DNA of 64,000 nucleotides from Branchiostoma floridae (GCF_000003815.2 NC_049988.1:17595795-17659794); one strand, 5' to 3'; numbered from the stretch's first letter, positions 37,401-52,400 are shown. Made by a program: numbers and translations. Notes: generated by a model not told the origin, from the letters alone.

Positions 37401-40400
37401 CATGGTCGCTCTAACCTTCTTTTTTTTTCTTTTTTTACATCCATTAAAATACTAATTTGTACATCCATTGAAATACTAATTAACAATACTTTTGTATAGA
37501 ACATTAAAACTCACCTTTGCACCTGTTCTACTTCTGCATTTTTTCGATGTTGGGATATTTGAATGAACGAACCGTGAGACGTGCGATACTCTGCTTATAT
37601 GTCGTTCTAACTTTCCATAAAATGCCCATACAACATCTATATCACAGAATTACACAAGAACAAACTTATTTTCTCGAAAATATCTGCATACTGTATGACA
37701 AAAATTTTCACTAAACATATTCATTTTCATATTTCTGGACATAAAGTCATTTGCATATTTGTGAATCTCTCCATGTGCCCATATCAGGTTTAGTTACTCT
37801 GTTCTATTTATATGACATTCTGATAACTAGAAAAAAAACATTCACACACGCAAACCATGGCAAAATGCCAGCTTTTTTAAAAGCACTTGTTTTTATTATG
37901 TCACAGGTCCCCGGATACTACACGGTCAGAGCTACCAACTACCTTAACGAAAACTTCCCACGGATTGGAGAATATCGGTTTCTCGTCATCAGGAATCCGG
38001 TACCAGCGAGGCTTCTCCAGGACAACCCCGCAGAAATCCCACCAGACGTGTGCTCTGTCCGCCCTGTAGAAGGAGTATCATTGGTGGACAAGTTCTGCAT
38101 CGTCTGTGAAGGTACCCTGCCCAATGTTCACTAAAGTAGTCTATAGAAGCCGTTGAAAAGTATCTATTGCCCTCTTTATTATAACAGGTGATCAAAATGG
38201 TGTATTCTTTCAACTTCATAAACGTCGATGCGAGCGTAAAATGAAAAAATATATATGTAAGTATCAAAGTATATTGTTGGTACGTATGTATATATCTTCA
38301 TTCTCATTGTAACCAGGAGCGAAGTCTTCCATGTTTAGAAACTTTTGACTGGATCAACCATGTTCTATTGTTACTTTATCAATCATAAAATGCATCATTA
38401 GACAGCTAATAGATCAACAAAAGAAACGATATACCGATGATCAAGGGAAACTTCAGCTCTTCATTCGGTTCTGGTAGCCCTCGTAATTATTACACTCTGA
38501 AAGTACTGTCATATAAAAAGAAATGGATACGATATCATTGCAAAACGAAGTAAAGGTTCCTACTGATATGATAAAAACGCCAGGTAATTGTTTGAAGAAT
38601 GTGCAAATATGATAAGGTATCTTGAAAAAAATGTAATCCCTTGACTATAAAAGTACGTATTTGCATTTCGTTTCGTTTCTGCAGACTTTTATGATGAGGT
38701 TGGCCCGCTTAAAGTGGACTTCAAGTACAAGGTCGAACCGGGAGGTGTTGATTTGGCAACAGTCAGGTTTCCCGGAGAGAGCCAAGCTGCTGCCGCTGAC
38801 ATCGTGGTGAACCTATTTTCCGGTTGGGTAAGTTTTCTGTATCTTAAGCTTGTTCCACTGCATCAATTCATTCTGTTTGTACCCCATCCCTCTATATCAA
38901 TCCGTACCGGTGGCATTACCGTATCCAAGGGACTAAAACAGTGCCCCATCACCCACTAGAGCTTTGGTCCTTCGGATACTGTCATACCACAGCAAGGCTT
39001 AGGCTTTAATTGTACCGGTGCCCGGCCGGGATCCGGATACCTGGGGTACCCCTCGGCAGTTGGTCCATCAATGACACATGGATAACTTTATGATAAGAAT
39101 ACATGAACTAGAGCCGTTATAGCTGTGTCTTCGACAAAAAACAAACAATTGTCTTAATCTGCGATATCGTAATGTCACATCTGCACTAAACACATCTAGT
39201 TGAGAACCTGGTCTGATACTTATGAAATCTGATGTTTTCATCAGATTCTGCTCTGTTTTGTTTATGAACACAACAGAGTCTACATAATGCACAAAAGCCA
39301 TTAATATTTCAAGATTTCAGGAATAGGAAAAAGAATTCTGGATTAACCTAAAACTACGCAATTTCTAAATGTATTTATTCCGTTTGAATTAGGTTTTCTA
39401 CACACCCATGATCGACCTCGCTCCAGGTAGCATCATAGTAGAGGTGCTGGTATCCAGCGCTGACGGACGCTTCTCTACTGTTCAACTGGACCCGGTTTTT
39501 GTAAGTGGATAAGTGGATAAGATAATTATGATAACGTCATGCATATATCAAGAGATCTCTTCTCCTCCCATTTTGAATTTCTCGGGGTCATCAGGGGCCA
39601 AGTACCAAAATGGAGGTTGCATTTAGTGCTCCCACTTGAAATAAGCCTGTATTATATACACGTGGTGCTGATTTCTAGATCGTCAATGTTAGCTACTTGC
39701 AAGAAATAGAATAAAGATATATGAATATATATATATACATAAGAAAGGTAGGGCACATCATCATTTGTTAAAGATTGACATTGTCACCTATTTGCAGTAA
39801 ATTAATACAAAGAAAAGAAGGGCAATTAAATCATTTTACCTAACCAACCTGTGTGTATTTATTATTTTGTGTTGATGTGAACTACTTTTAGGTCGATTCC
39901 CCTTCCAAAGATGCTTTGATCGCATTCACGGAAACGTTCTTCGACAGTCGAGTAGGACCTTTCTTCAATCTAATGTCCATGAGGTCTTCTGTGGAAACGT
40001 TCAGCAGCGCAGTGACAGCTGCTAGTGTTGTAGCTACCCTGGCTAACAATGGGATAGACATCAGTCAGGTATTTCTTCATGTATTGTTTGTCTTCAGCGG
40101 TACTGATGATGATAATAATAATATAATAACTTGGTTTATTGTTCACAATTAACAATACAGTGAGTGGATAACATCTTGCAGCCCTAGGCTGAATAGCGTG
40201 TTAGCCATTGTAATTAAAAACAAATTGCTCCAACAGATAAGACCTGAGGAAAACGATTACAAAGGAACTGAAATATGTACAGTATATATACAAAATCATG
40301 TATTCATCCACATTTTCATTCAAGAGATGGGCCAACTTTAGTAAAGGACTTGTTTTGTAACGCTTGGTGCGTGCTGGCAATTGGTCAGGTTTTGTACTGT

Positions 40401-40793
40401 AGTATGATAATCTTTTCTTTCATTGAATTACAGTATGTTAGAATTTGTAGTGCAGTACATCAAAAATGGTTGACGTATATATCTTTTAGGCTACAGACAT
40501 GGTGGCTGATGGTATGGCAAAAGTAGAGCTACAGGACTACGATGGGATCATAGGATTGGCAAGCTGTATCTTGCTAGTGACCGTATTTCCCCAGTATGTG
40601 TCTGGCAATGCACAAGTAAGTAACAGCGTATCAGTTATGCAAAACTCTTCTTTCACTTACAGTATGGATAATTCAGATTTGTCATAAGAATAGAAACCTG
40701 GTTTAATTTCACCATACTAGCATAACTGATTCTAAATCATTTGACCAAAAACTTCTCTGAAAGTCTGACACCTTTTGCATATATACACGGTGG

Positions 40794-40838
<45 letters not shown>

Positions 40839-43800
40839 TATATATATATATTATATAACTGGAAGAAGATGAAGAAACATCAGCAAATTAAAAACAATGC
40901 ATATTCATTCTATGCCTATCACAGTGGTGTTGAAATACAACTATATATTTCACCTGTACCTGTGGCGTAGAGGATGAAGTATAACAGGATATTTCTGTCC
41001 CTATAGGGAAACAAATGTATTAAAGAAATGATAAAATTTGAGCACAATACGACAGGATACCTAGTCATTGGAAGATCTGAATTCCATGCGAACGTATTGT
41101 AAATGTGACATATAGAGATAACTTAGTTATTACTTATTTATCTCAATGCAGGTCCATAGCTCCATGTCTCTGAAGCATGCGTTTGAGAAGCTAGGAGAGA
41201 TGTCAGAAAATAACAACATGGACGTAGAAGAGGTGAACATGGCGACGGCACTCTTATTTACAGGTACAATGTACGCACTTGATATCAATAGGAAAGTTTT
41301 TGTATTCAATGTTTTTATTGTTTATTGGTATGGAAACAGGTACCTTCCTCATTTGAGATATGTATGGGGCTTCCTACTTTTCGCGAAGGATGTAAAATTT
41401 TTGACATTGGTGATGTTTGATGAAGAAAAAGTTAAGACTCCAGAGACAGTTTTAAGGCAGTTTTAACGCTTTTTCCTTTTGATATATTCTAGGCACTGCC
41501 CACGTGCTCAAAGCTTCTGAGGTCAAGGCTTTATCGGAGCACGAGGATGGGGTGGGCTTCTCCAACATGCTGGAAAAGGTAGAGAATGAGAAACAGTCAG
41601 CATTTGCACTGGGGTATTCAAATCTCTTCGTGTACGAATGACATCCATACGGGTTTCTTTGTGCATATCCAAACCTCACACAGATGTCCCATACACTTTC
41701 CAGATTTTATATGTTTATCGAAAAATTATTGTTTTTAGGTCAATTTGACAAAATAGCATAGTTGTGTCTCCAGTCAATATATATACTTATATAATTAAAT
41801 CTCCGTAACCAACTTATGTCAGACAACCATGCTAAAATAGATGAGCCGTATATAGATATAAGTTAGATGATCCGGCAATCCCTTCGCAGAAAGTCGATAT
41901 TTGAGAATCCAATCCGGTAACGTAAGAAAGATTATTCATGACCAGTTCCATGACATGTATAATCGATACGACGCCTCGTGTGTCTTGACTGTACAGAACA
42001 AAGAGGCCACGACAAGAACGTTCCAAGCCTTAGACGTGCTAGACGACATCTATCTCATCAACATGATGCCAGCCTACGATGACGATAATCTTTTTGCAGA
42101 TATCTTTACATCCAAGGTACGGTTCTGTTTAAACGATTTACCGTCACTTTATTGGTTTCTTTACAAAAGTCTTTCTTTTATTGATATTTTGGGTGAGAAA
42201 TTCACACGGACAATATCACTATAGTCTATATTTTCTCTGTCTGGCAACTTCGTTGTATTCAAACTAGTTTCTACCAAACTGACTAGGCTGGCTAATAGGG
42301 AGAATCATTTGCCTGAGAAATGTTGCTACCTGACACTGAGGGTTTGAATGGTCGCGCAGCCACTCCGGAGCTAGGGGGAATGTTAACATTAGCATGGTCT
42401 GACTCCCCTGGCAAATTATTTGCCGAATTTTACTATTATAATAGGAAGCGTTGATGTGACTAGCGTGGATTTGCGTTTAACAAGCACAGGTACTAGATGG
42501 TTAAGACCACCATTAATCTCTGTACAGATCCACGTGAAGATTAAGCGAGAAGACCCCGCTGACTCCTCTGAGGAGCTGTACACTGTGGCGGGTGTGAGTG
42601 ACTCGTTTGTCCGCGTGCCGTCCTTCTCATCGCTGGCTGGAGACGGTTGTCTGGGAGGAAAGACGGTTGGAGTGCAGGTACGATCTGATTCTTCGTCCCA
42701 TCTGAGTAAAACTAAAACTAACAGGCCGCTCAATACCCTTAAGCCCCCTTTACAAATCAAGAATTTAGCTCGGCCGAGTTGTCAGCGAGCTCTTAATTAG
42801 GAGGAGGCATGACTCTAATGCCTACGAACAAATGCCAGAGTTTTTTCGCCTGCATTAGGGTTATACCTCCTCGCAATCTAAAGCTCGCTGACAACTCGGC
42901 CGAGCTAAATTCTTGATTTGTAAAGGGGGCTTTACGACAATCGTTTTGAGGTCACCTGAGTGGCGCCGAATGGCAGCTTGCTCCAGACCCTTGCGTTTTA
43001 GCCACGCCTTTTATAAGCTCCTCACAATTCAACCCCTGGTTGCGATGAGGGAGTAGTCGGCCCAGCCAATACCAATAACAATAACCCAATAACATAGCCT
43101 GGTATAGAATGAGTAGATCTAACGTTATTTACTTGTTAATCTATTCATATCTGTAATGATTTAATTCTGCTTTCTTTTCATTTGCAGTTCCTGGAGTCAA
43201 ATTTCAACCCGTTCGAATATTCAAACAACTCGCGGTTAGTCGAATCAGATGTAGTCGGCCTGGCGGTGAAATGTGACAACTCGACACTTCCTGTCTCAGG
43301 CCTGAGCGAGCCGATAGACATCCTGGCAAGAAGGGAGAACAAGAGTCTGGATGAGCTGATGTACATCTTCACGTCATCTTCAAGACTTGGCGACATATCG
43401 GTATGTTTAATCTTTACATGCTGCGATGGTATACAAAGAAACTTCAGCTCCTAATAGACAAAAAGCTCCATATAGACCAAAGTTCATGATAAATGCACAG
43501 TCAATAAAGAGTTTGAAGAGAATCGTATCGAATTTTAGGCTGTCTTCATTCGGTCTTCCGCATAGTTCCAGCGACAAACCACTTTGATGACGTAGCACTA
43601 CGGACACGTAGTCATAAGTATCAGGAAGTCTACACTGGAGTGACGGTCAGTGATTGAGACGGCCTGTTTGATTCCTCGTACAAAGTAGTGTTCTCCAGTG
43701 TCTAATACTTAAAACTTTGATGAAACAGAATGGACCGATCCTGTCGAACGCCATATCTAACAAACAGAACCCACTATTCCAAATAGAACCATGATCGAAC

Positions 43801-46215
43801 AGGGGGCGGGGTTTTTGGATCAGTCCATATTGCTGGAAGGGTGCATTCAATGTTAAGTGATCCATTGGTGTTGCTTAGTGATGGTAAGAATAAAAAAAAG
43901 CCGCCGTGTTTTTGTTTCCAGCTCTTATTATGCCAGTGCAAATGCTAGTCAATGCTCTTGATGCTAGTACAAAGAAATCATAGATGGACTTCAGCTCAGA
44001 AATATTTTAGATGCAGAAATGTTTAGCCAAATATTGAAGCTCCCTTGATGTCTAGCAATACATTACTGCTGCTGAATTGATGGTGAGATTAAACAGCCTA
44101 ATTGTGCTTTTTCCAGCTTTTTCATATCTACGCCAGGAGAAATATGTCAGCGATGGGCTTCAGCCTGGACTACAACATCACCCTGTTCCCCCATGACGTC
44201 ACCCTGTGGCTGCGCAAACACCAGCCACCAACCCCAGACACGTACGGCTGGACAGCCACCCTGCCGGTTCCAGAAAACCAGCTCTTCACCGTCCCGTGGA
44301 TAAACGAAACGTCCCTGCTGTCCAGCGCTTACCAGTGGCTGCTGCTAGAAGACGAGATCGCCATCACAGACCTGGATGTGGACAAGTACAACAGGACAGA
44401 CTACTTTATAGGTATCGCTTATCAATTCTGACATCTGGTTATAAGATCATTTATGAGAAGGCCGTGGCCTGGTTGCAGTACTGGCGCGGAACGATATGAT
44501 AATGATTCAATACCAAAATGATTATGACCATTGTTTTCTTGAAACGTTTACAGATGAAACTTGAAACGGCTTTCAAATGTCAACATTTCAAAGTGCACAA
44601 ATAAGATATATAACACCACGGAGATGTGAAAAAAACAAACATTTTAGCATCAGGTACAACAACCGATGTTGTTCTACCTGAATGTATATTTGATCAGTGC
44701 AAAATGTTCAAATGTTTCATACGTATTATGCAGATGAAGATGTCGGTAGACGTTTGATTCATTATCATGCATTTATAGGAACATAATACATATATATGTA
44801 CATGTGTAAACAGGTAATGATCTACTTTATATGATTAGTGTAAATGATATCTGCCTGAAATATTTCACTTGCCCTTAAAATTCTCATCATAGACTTTTTT
44901 CTCACGGTAGAATCTCTCATTTGATAAGATATTCCTATCTTTATTGCCAGGACTTCGGTTCGGCTCCGAAGTTGATCGCGCCAGAGGAGAGACCGTCCCC
45001 TTCACTCTGTACGTCTTTGAGACGTCCTGTGTCTACTTTCAAGAAGACGAAACACACCTGTGGCAAAGTGACGGCTGTAGGGTAAGTTGGGTTACTTAAA
45101 AAATTAGCGGGTTTGTTCACTGCAAGGCCATTTGACCACTTCTAGGCATTGGACGAAGTTGATGGATGATGGAAATTACCATGCTAGGAAAGAGCGGCGA
45201 AATCGGGTTTTGAAGGCTTGCAGATTGTATGCATGAGGAAAACAGATATCATCAAGGCGATAGAACTGTACTTGCATCTTTTAATTGGTTTGACATTTCT
45301 TTGATATAGTATGGATGGCTTTGCATGAATTTGTCCCGTTTCCAATCAACCACTACAACCATATGTGGTCACTTTGCCAATATGAATTGGTACCGTTTCC
45401 CATGAATCCCACTACTACCGTGTCTCTCTCACACACACAAACAGGTCGGTCCGATGTCTAACATAACCCACATCCACTGCCGGTGTGATCACCTGACCAA
45501 ATTTGCTGGTTTCGTACCGCCAAATCCACTCAACATCCGGGAAGCCTTCTCAGCAAACATCTTGGAGAATCCGACGGGCCTCATTCTGGTTCTCGCCGTG
45601 TTCACTTCTTACGTCATGGGGGTTATCTGGGCCAGAAAAGCCGACAGAAAAGATATCGCTAAGGTAGGGCAAATGATGTTTTCATGTTTGTGTTTCCTTT
45701 ATACATAATATTTCTTTATCAAAAGGAAGCATACGATTAGATATAGTATTGGCCAATGTTTATTCATATATCACCTTGTTCATATATTTCCCCTTTAAAT
45801 GTATTACAGCCATTACTATGGAATAGCTATACAATTATATTTTTATAATTGGACTTATCAAACAGTACAGGAAAAAAATTACCTTCTATAATTAAATATG
45901 GGCTTAACTAAGTGTAAATACATTTCAAAATACTCAAAATAGGCACAGCGATGATCAGTTGCCTTCCCTTACCATCCTGTACAAATTCCAGGCTGGAGTG
46001 GGACTACTTCCTGGCCACGTGCTGAACCCTCGGAAGGACTGTCAGTACCTCATCACGGTGTACACTGGGTTCAGGGGCAACGCGGGAACTACCGCTGAGG
46101 TACGTACACGCACACATGCAGGCACGCACGCACAGACACTCACACACACTGTCAGTACCTCATCACGGTGTACACTGGGTTCAGGGGCAACGCAGGAACT
46201 ACTGCTGAGGTACGT

Positions 46216-46273
<58 letters not shown>

Positions 46274-46382
46274 ATGCACGCATGCATGCACGCACGGCCG
46301 CCACACACACAGACACACGTACACACACACAAACACACAGACACACACACAGACACATATACACTCGCTCACACACACACAG

Positions 46383-46416
<34 letters not shown>

Positions 46417-49400
46417 ATACAAACACACACGCGCGGGCAAACACACACTCACACACACTGGTTAAACTGAATGTAATAGTATATGATAGTATTCTCATTC
46501 TGGTTGATGATTACAACTGATGTACTTCTGTCGTTATGATATAAACAATACATTACATATAAACTGCATTTCATCACAGATCACGCTGGTGCTGTACGGC
46601 AGCCAGTACGAGAGCCCTCCCCTTACGCTGAGGGACGACAGTCGATGTTTGTTCGAACAGGGCAGCGTGGATTCTTTCTTGGTGTCCACGGAAGAGCCGC
46701 TAGGGGTCCTCACCCACATGAGGGTGTGGCATAACAACGCAGGGTTTAGTCCATCATGGTAAGTTAACAACATCAAGATATAAGGAAATGCACAAGATGA
46801 ATACGCCAAAAAGTTGTTACTAAACAACTGGATATGGTTTTGAAAACGGCCAGACGTTTCAACAACTATCCAGTAGTTTTCACCAGGGACACTGAAGAGA
46901 TCTTGTTGGAGAGGGTTTATATATCAAGTACTGGATGCTAGTTGAAATGTCTGACCGTTTCCAAAACTATATCCAGTTGCTTGAGTAACAACTTTTGGGC
47001 GTATCTTATTACCTGGATGTCTAACCTACATCGACGCAAAAGATGAATAGCTTCACTATCAAATAGAACTTTTGTCTTCCGTTCTTTAATATCAGTTTTC
47101 AAACTTCTTTGCCAAGACAGGTGACCTTCTGTCATTTTGTTGCAGGTACCTGAGTCAGATCGTTGTAGCCAACAGGGCAACAAAAGTCACGACGTATTTC
47201 CTGAGTAACAGGTAAGATATGTATTAAAGTAAAGTTGGATTGTGGATTTTCAACACAACGGGAACTAATCTCATATAGCTTACGGTTTTTTTTTAGCTCC
47301 GATGGTATATGTTGTTGTACACTCTGTCCAATGACCATATTTTACAAGACATAAGTCGCTTCAAAACTACACTTCGTCACGTTATACACGCTTAAGAGTA
47401 TAAATCGTTTATATACATGAGTCTATAACAATTTGGGTCCGTCAGATTTTCTCATCTGTTTCTCAGATCTTCTAATAATATATATTTTCTACAATAAAAA
47501 AAAAACAATCCCATATTTAGGCAATTTAGACATATTATCGACAACGCCTACAAAAGGCACCACAAAATAAGCTTTTATGGAAAAACCATTACTTTCATTA
47601 TATTTCAGCCATACCATATATGGTATGGTGAAATATATTGTATTCGTAATGTTTCTTTCTTTCTTTCTTTCTCCTGTCAAATCTTTAAAGCGATTCATCT
47701 CCGTCGTTCCGTGACCGAATGACCTGAAATTTGGCACAAGGGTAGAGTGGGTCAATACCAAGGTGTGTTTTTCTCATTTTTTTCAGATCTGCCTCTAAAA
47801 TGATTTTATTGAAGTTTAAAGGTCATATTTTGACCAAAACGGTATATTGTGGCCCCCTGTTCCCTTGAATTACAATGGAATGACCTTAGATTTGGTGTAG
47901 ATAGGCATTAGATAGTTGGTAAAATGATCCAAGTAAAATTTTTGGCATAGACCAATTTCAAATTATTAATTTGTGCACTTTTCTGAGGGGGAAATTGGTT
48001 TTCTTTCGGTCTTCTCCCGTGAACTCCAGTGACCCCAGAGCCCACACGTGCCAGGTGCCAGCGGTCTGGGGAGAGCGAGAGTTAATTACTTTATGGACAC
48101 CAGCCAATCAGCGACGAGAAAGGCGAATGCTAGTTAATATTCATAAGTGGGGCCTTGCAATTCCGTATATACACAAACAGATGCACATTACAGCCTTACA
48201 GTGGCCATATGGTGCCCTGTGCCCGGTTTGAAATTGTAGTTTGCGAGGATTTGGAGTTCAGACAGGGTCATTTGAGCGGTAGCGGACGGTACGCGTGCAT
48301 TGAACGTTAGTGGCGATGACTTTACCAACATTCCGCATGGCACTATCAATCATTTTCGGCAGATTTGGACAGGGAAAATTGGACAGTTTGCGTTCAGTTT
48401 TGATACGTAAGTTTGACAGTGGCGGGAATGCATGTATTTTTTCCCGAACAAATGTAGGTACTTCTAGTGTTGTTGTTGTTCTTTTTTGACGTAAACTTTG
48501 TACATTTAAATTGTAAGTAACTTTAAACTGCCAGAGTTTGAGCCCAATAAAACACTCTCAGTACCAATCACCACTGACCTCCGAAAAGAAACCCCCGAAC
48601 AAGGTAGAAACACCTATCCTCCAGGTCTCGCATGCTACGAGCAGGAAATTATAACACTCAGACAAGATTACGTCCGATGGCTCAGCGGATTGCATACAAA
48701 GTAAAACAATTTAACAGTGGTATGCAGGGGCATATACTTAACAAAGAATTCGAAGGAAAATGAAATATACAGATAAAGCCAAATCAAATTAACTTGTTGG
48801 TCCTGGGATTTTTCAGAAAAGAAATGAAGCGACAGAGTGGTAAAATTCTTGTAAAAATTCGAGACGTCTCCGTTTATAATGGCTCATACAAAACAAGAAG
48901 AAGATTGAAGTTTTTAGCTTGAAAAAAACAACAACACTCCTACTACACAGTACCTGCACCTGCTTGACAATTATTAAAATGTATGCCCTATATATAGCTA
49001 CTTGCTTAAAAAAAAGTTCACTGCAATAATAAATGTACCCACATCACAAGGAGATTATTACGGTATTTAGACCTAGTTATCGAAGTGGAAATTGTTGAAT
49101 GGCGTCATGTAATTTCATGATGAAAATCTTAATGGAAGATGCGTTTTTTTCACTCTCGGAAAAATAGGAGCTGCCGCAATTCTAAAAACCAATCAGTTAT
49201 GCATAGGCGCTCCTGTGGAAGATTATATTCTTCCATATGGGCCCGGGGCATATTGGGCAAGCTCTGTTTTGACCTGGAATCAATTCACAATATTAGTTCT
49301 CTTTTGGGGATAACTTACAGTTAAAATATTGCATTTTTGCGCAGGGGTGACTTTGAACAGTCCAATGTTGCGTGGGAATGGGTATGGCTGAAATATGCTG

Positions 49401-52400
49401 TATTTGCACCCAAGCAAATGTCGGCCTTTCTAGTTGTTTATGTCTTCTGAAATTTGTATACTTTGATTCGATCGTTGAACTTAAACACCGCAGAAGACTC
49501 TAAATTGCTCACTTTAGCGATGCAGCATGTAACAAAATCTAACTTAAAGAAACTATACAATTACAGGTGAATGATAAAATCATAATAATCATATTAGAAT
49601 TTCAAGATAAATGCAATAAAAGAGACAAAATCTAACTTAAAGCAACTATACATTTACGGGTGAATGATCAAAGTCATCTGACATCTTTTGTATTCAGGTG
49701 GTTCGCTATTGATGAGGGTGACGGAAAGATTGACCGTATCATCCCGACATCAGTGGAGAAGGATATTACTAAGTTCCACAACTTGTTCCTTGCGAAAAGC
49801 TCGAGGTAAATGGCTTTTTTTCTGTGATAGAATTGTAGTATTATATCACGTTTGCCAAGAAGGGTGTGTTGTGGTTTTTGGAAGCGTCGTAACGGTGTTT
49901 GTGGTTCAGCAGCATACATCCAGAAGCTATGAATAGCTTATTACGAAATTGGGTGTGTAGTTACGTCTAGACCTATGATAAAGTTATAACATTTTGAGCC
50001 CCCTGGTAAATGTCCTTCGCATTGCAGCAAAACGTCTACTATACGTGTTCTGGACTTGGTCTTGCGTTCAGTAAAAGTTGACTTAAAGTTTGCTCTCTGT
50101 CAGGTTTCTTTGGAACTGCAGGGTCATTTTTCTATGTCTTGTCATATCGGACTTGTTAACAGCTATAGGCAATACTGCATCTCATTGATTAACCTGTAAG
50201 AGTCAATTTCAACGCATGATTACGCATTATCACACAACTGAATTTTTAATGAGATCATAGCACCCATTTATCTTATTTTTTTCACTAGTAGAGTAGATCA
50301 TTATTAAGATAAAAGAAATTATTTTAAGAAGTAAATAATTGTGATAAATAATCAGGGAAATGAACGATGACCACCTGTGGTACTCCGTTGCCGGCCGCCC
50401 TGCCCGGAGCCCGTTCACCCGTGTCCAGCGCCTGTCCTGTTGCCTGACGCTGCTCTACAGCACCATGCTCACCAACATCATGTTCTTCGGCCGCGGAGAC
50501 GACTTCGACCCTCCCGAGCCGCTCAGATTCGCTGGTCTGAAGATAAACCCGCCGATTTCACTTCCGCAGGTAGACGGACATACAACCTTACATTTTGATG
50601 TTTGTGAACCATTTTAATCTAAACCTTCATCGTAATTTAAAAAAATCAAACATCTTTATCAGTAAAAACATGATTTACAACATAAACATCACAACCTAAC
50701 AGTACATTGCAGTATTACATCCATGATAGAATAAGTTTGGCCAATTCTTGGCCTATATAGTTTAAAATTAGAGCAGCTTCAGCTTTGAAGCTTCCGTACA
50801 GGTTTCCTCTCTTACCTACAGCTAGCGCACCAGTTTTTAGATGATTAGATTTGTGTTCGTGTTCGGCCTGTTCGTGACGGTGATCAGATTTAAAGCCCTT
50901 ATTTCAATGAATGCAGCTACATGACTCAAACGTGACGTCGCGGTTAGGGCAAAAGTGTCTGAAAGTCGGTACCGCCTGCCGTCCTGGTTACTACAGTCTG
51001 GTGTGTGAATGCCCTTGGTGAAGTTTTGAAGTTTTCACTGCTTCTCATTCTCTTGTCTCAGTTGATGATCGGCATACAGAGTGCAGTCATCATCCTTCCA
51101 GTCAACCTCCTCATCGTCTTTCTCTTCCGGAATTCGGGAACACAAAAAAGGAGCAGCGGCAAGAAGTTGAACTCGGAGCCAGACAGACACAAGAGGCCTA
51201 AGAAGGAAGAAACGTTTACCTCTGACAACCCAGACACGCCGTCAGTTTGGTACCCACGAGGCCGACCCGTCCCCATCCAGAAGCTCAGAGTGGTACAGTC
51301 GTCATTGGATGTCAGAGAAAGTTCTAAGACGCATGACGAATTCAAAGACAACGCTGTTCGTGGACAGAAGTCTCTACCCTGGTGGGGTGTGTTCATAGGT
51401 GAGCTGTAGAAGATTCACTAGTCTATCCTCCTTTTTGAATATGGCTGAAGCAGTGTTCCCAGTCTCTCACTGTGGTGGATCGACGTCTTCTGGTATCTAT
51501 GGAGAAGACGGTTGACTTCTTCTCATGAAGGCTTGAATGATCCATCACAAAAGTTAACTTAAGGCTGCACTTTTTCTCCTAATTCATTTTGCAGTTTTTG
51601 ACTTGAACTCATGCAAAACATAATTTACCTTATTTGTCTTTATACTGCATCATCTAAATATAGAAGCTGACCAAATGCAAGAACTAGCATAGAATCAAGT
51701 ACGTGAGTGTTAGAAATCAAGCAAATCTCTGTTAACATTAAGTACAACAGTGTTCAAAATGCCGGTATCTAAGTAACCAATGGTGTACCCCCAGGTTGGC
51801 TGCTTGTGTGGTCCGTTAGTTTCGTGGCCGCCTTCTTCACAGTTCTGTACACCTTGAGTTTCGGGAAAGCGAAGGCGGAGGCCTGGGCTTGCACCTTCGT
51901 GACGTCATTCGTCACTGACCTGTTCCTGGTGCAGCCCGTCAAGCTGGTTCTGGTGGCGGTAATCTTTGCGTTATACACCAAGGTACTTGCTTACTTGCTT
52001 ATGTCGAGTCCATCCGGTCTCGAGTTGTGATGGCAGCCCATGCGTCCCTGTCAATCATTGCTCGTTGTAACTACCAAGCATGCTGGGCAGTGGCGGCTTC
52101 ATGATATTCGATTACATGCACACAAACACCGAATGGCAGGCAACTGGTACCAAACGTGTAAAGCCATTTCTTAAATGAATTTCAAAAACACAGCGCCTTT
52201 GCAAAAGTCACGTTGGACTTCGTTGGAGGCACTGTGACGTCTGTCGAAGGTACGCTGTTGAACTCTTACGTTCCTCAACAGTACCTCCGCTCAGTGAGAT
52301 ACGGGCTTGTGCTTACGACTTGCGGCAGTGCCACGTGTATAAATCTATGTGTGATACATAAAGATTTTGTTTTAAATATAGAAACCTGTGGAGGATAAGG

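Larger units (their letters stand above)
33145..43400 (+). other. Copy B exons for REJ/GAIN-like ectodomain
   Basis: Fifteen exons encode an extracellular region with beta-strand-rich blocks such as SIDNPLQVHQCGNIIINAIV, SVQWTVRQSDTQVLSLEVLP, GHVFVTAWLAHDSRC, SYNWTC and YLIIPWSVDNSGP. The W-T/C pattern fits a receptor-for-egg-jelly (REJ) module. The later helical part (DALIAFTETFFDSRVGPF, VEEVNMATALLFTG, GFSNMLEK) fits the helical half of a GAIN fold before the GPS. Boundaries between REJ and GAIN cannot be set by eye. Confidence 0.7.

Noticed and set aside
46042-46498. Cys/Val-rich and His/Thr-rich open frames over the CA array, and similar ones at 4059-4403, 11526-11839 and 56706-57173
   Set aside because: Translations of dinucleotide repeats (CVCVCV, THTHTH, SLSLSL); no splice or codon support.
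48305-48490. Short open frame starting MTLPTFRMALSIIFGRFGQG within the copy B insertion
   Set aside because: About 56 codons, no recognisable domain and no conserved counterpart; too weak to call a gene.
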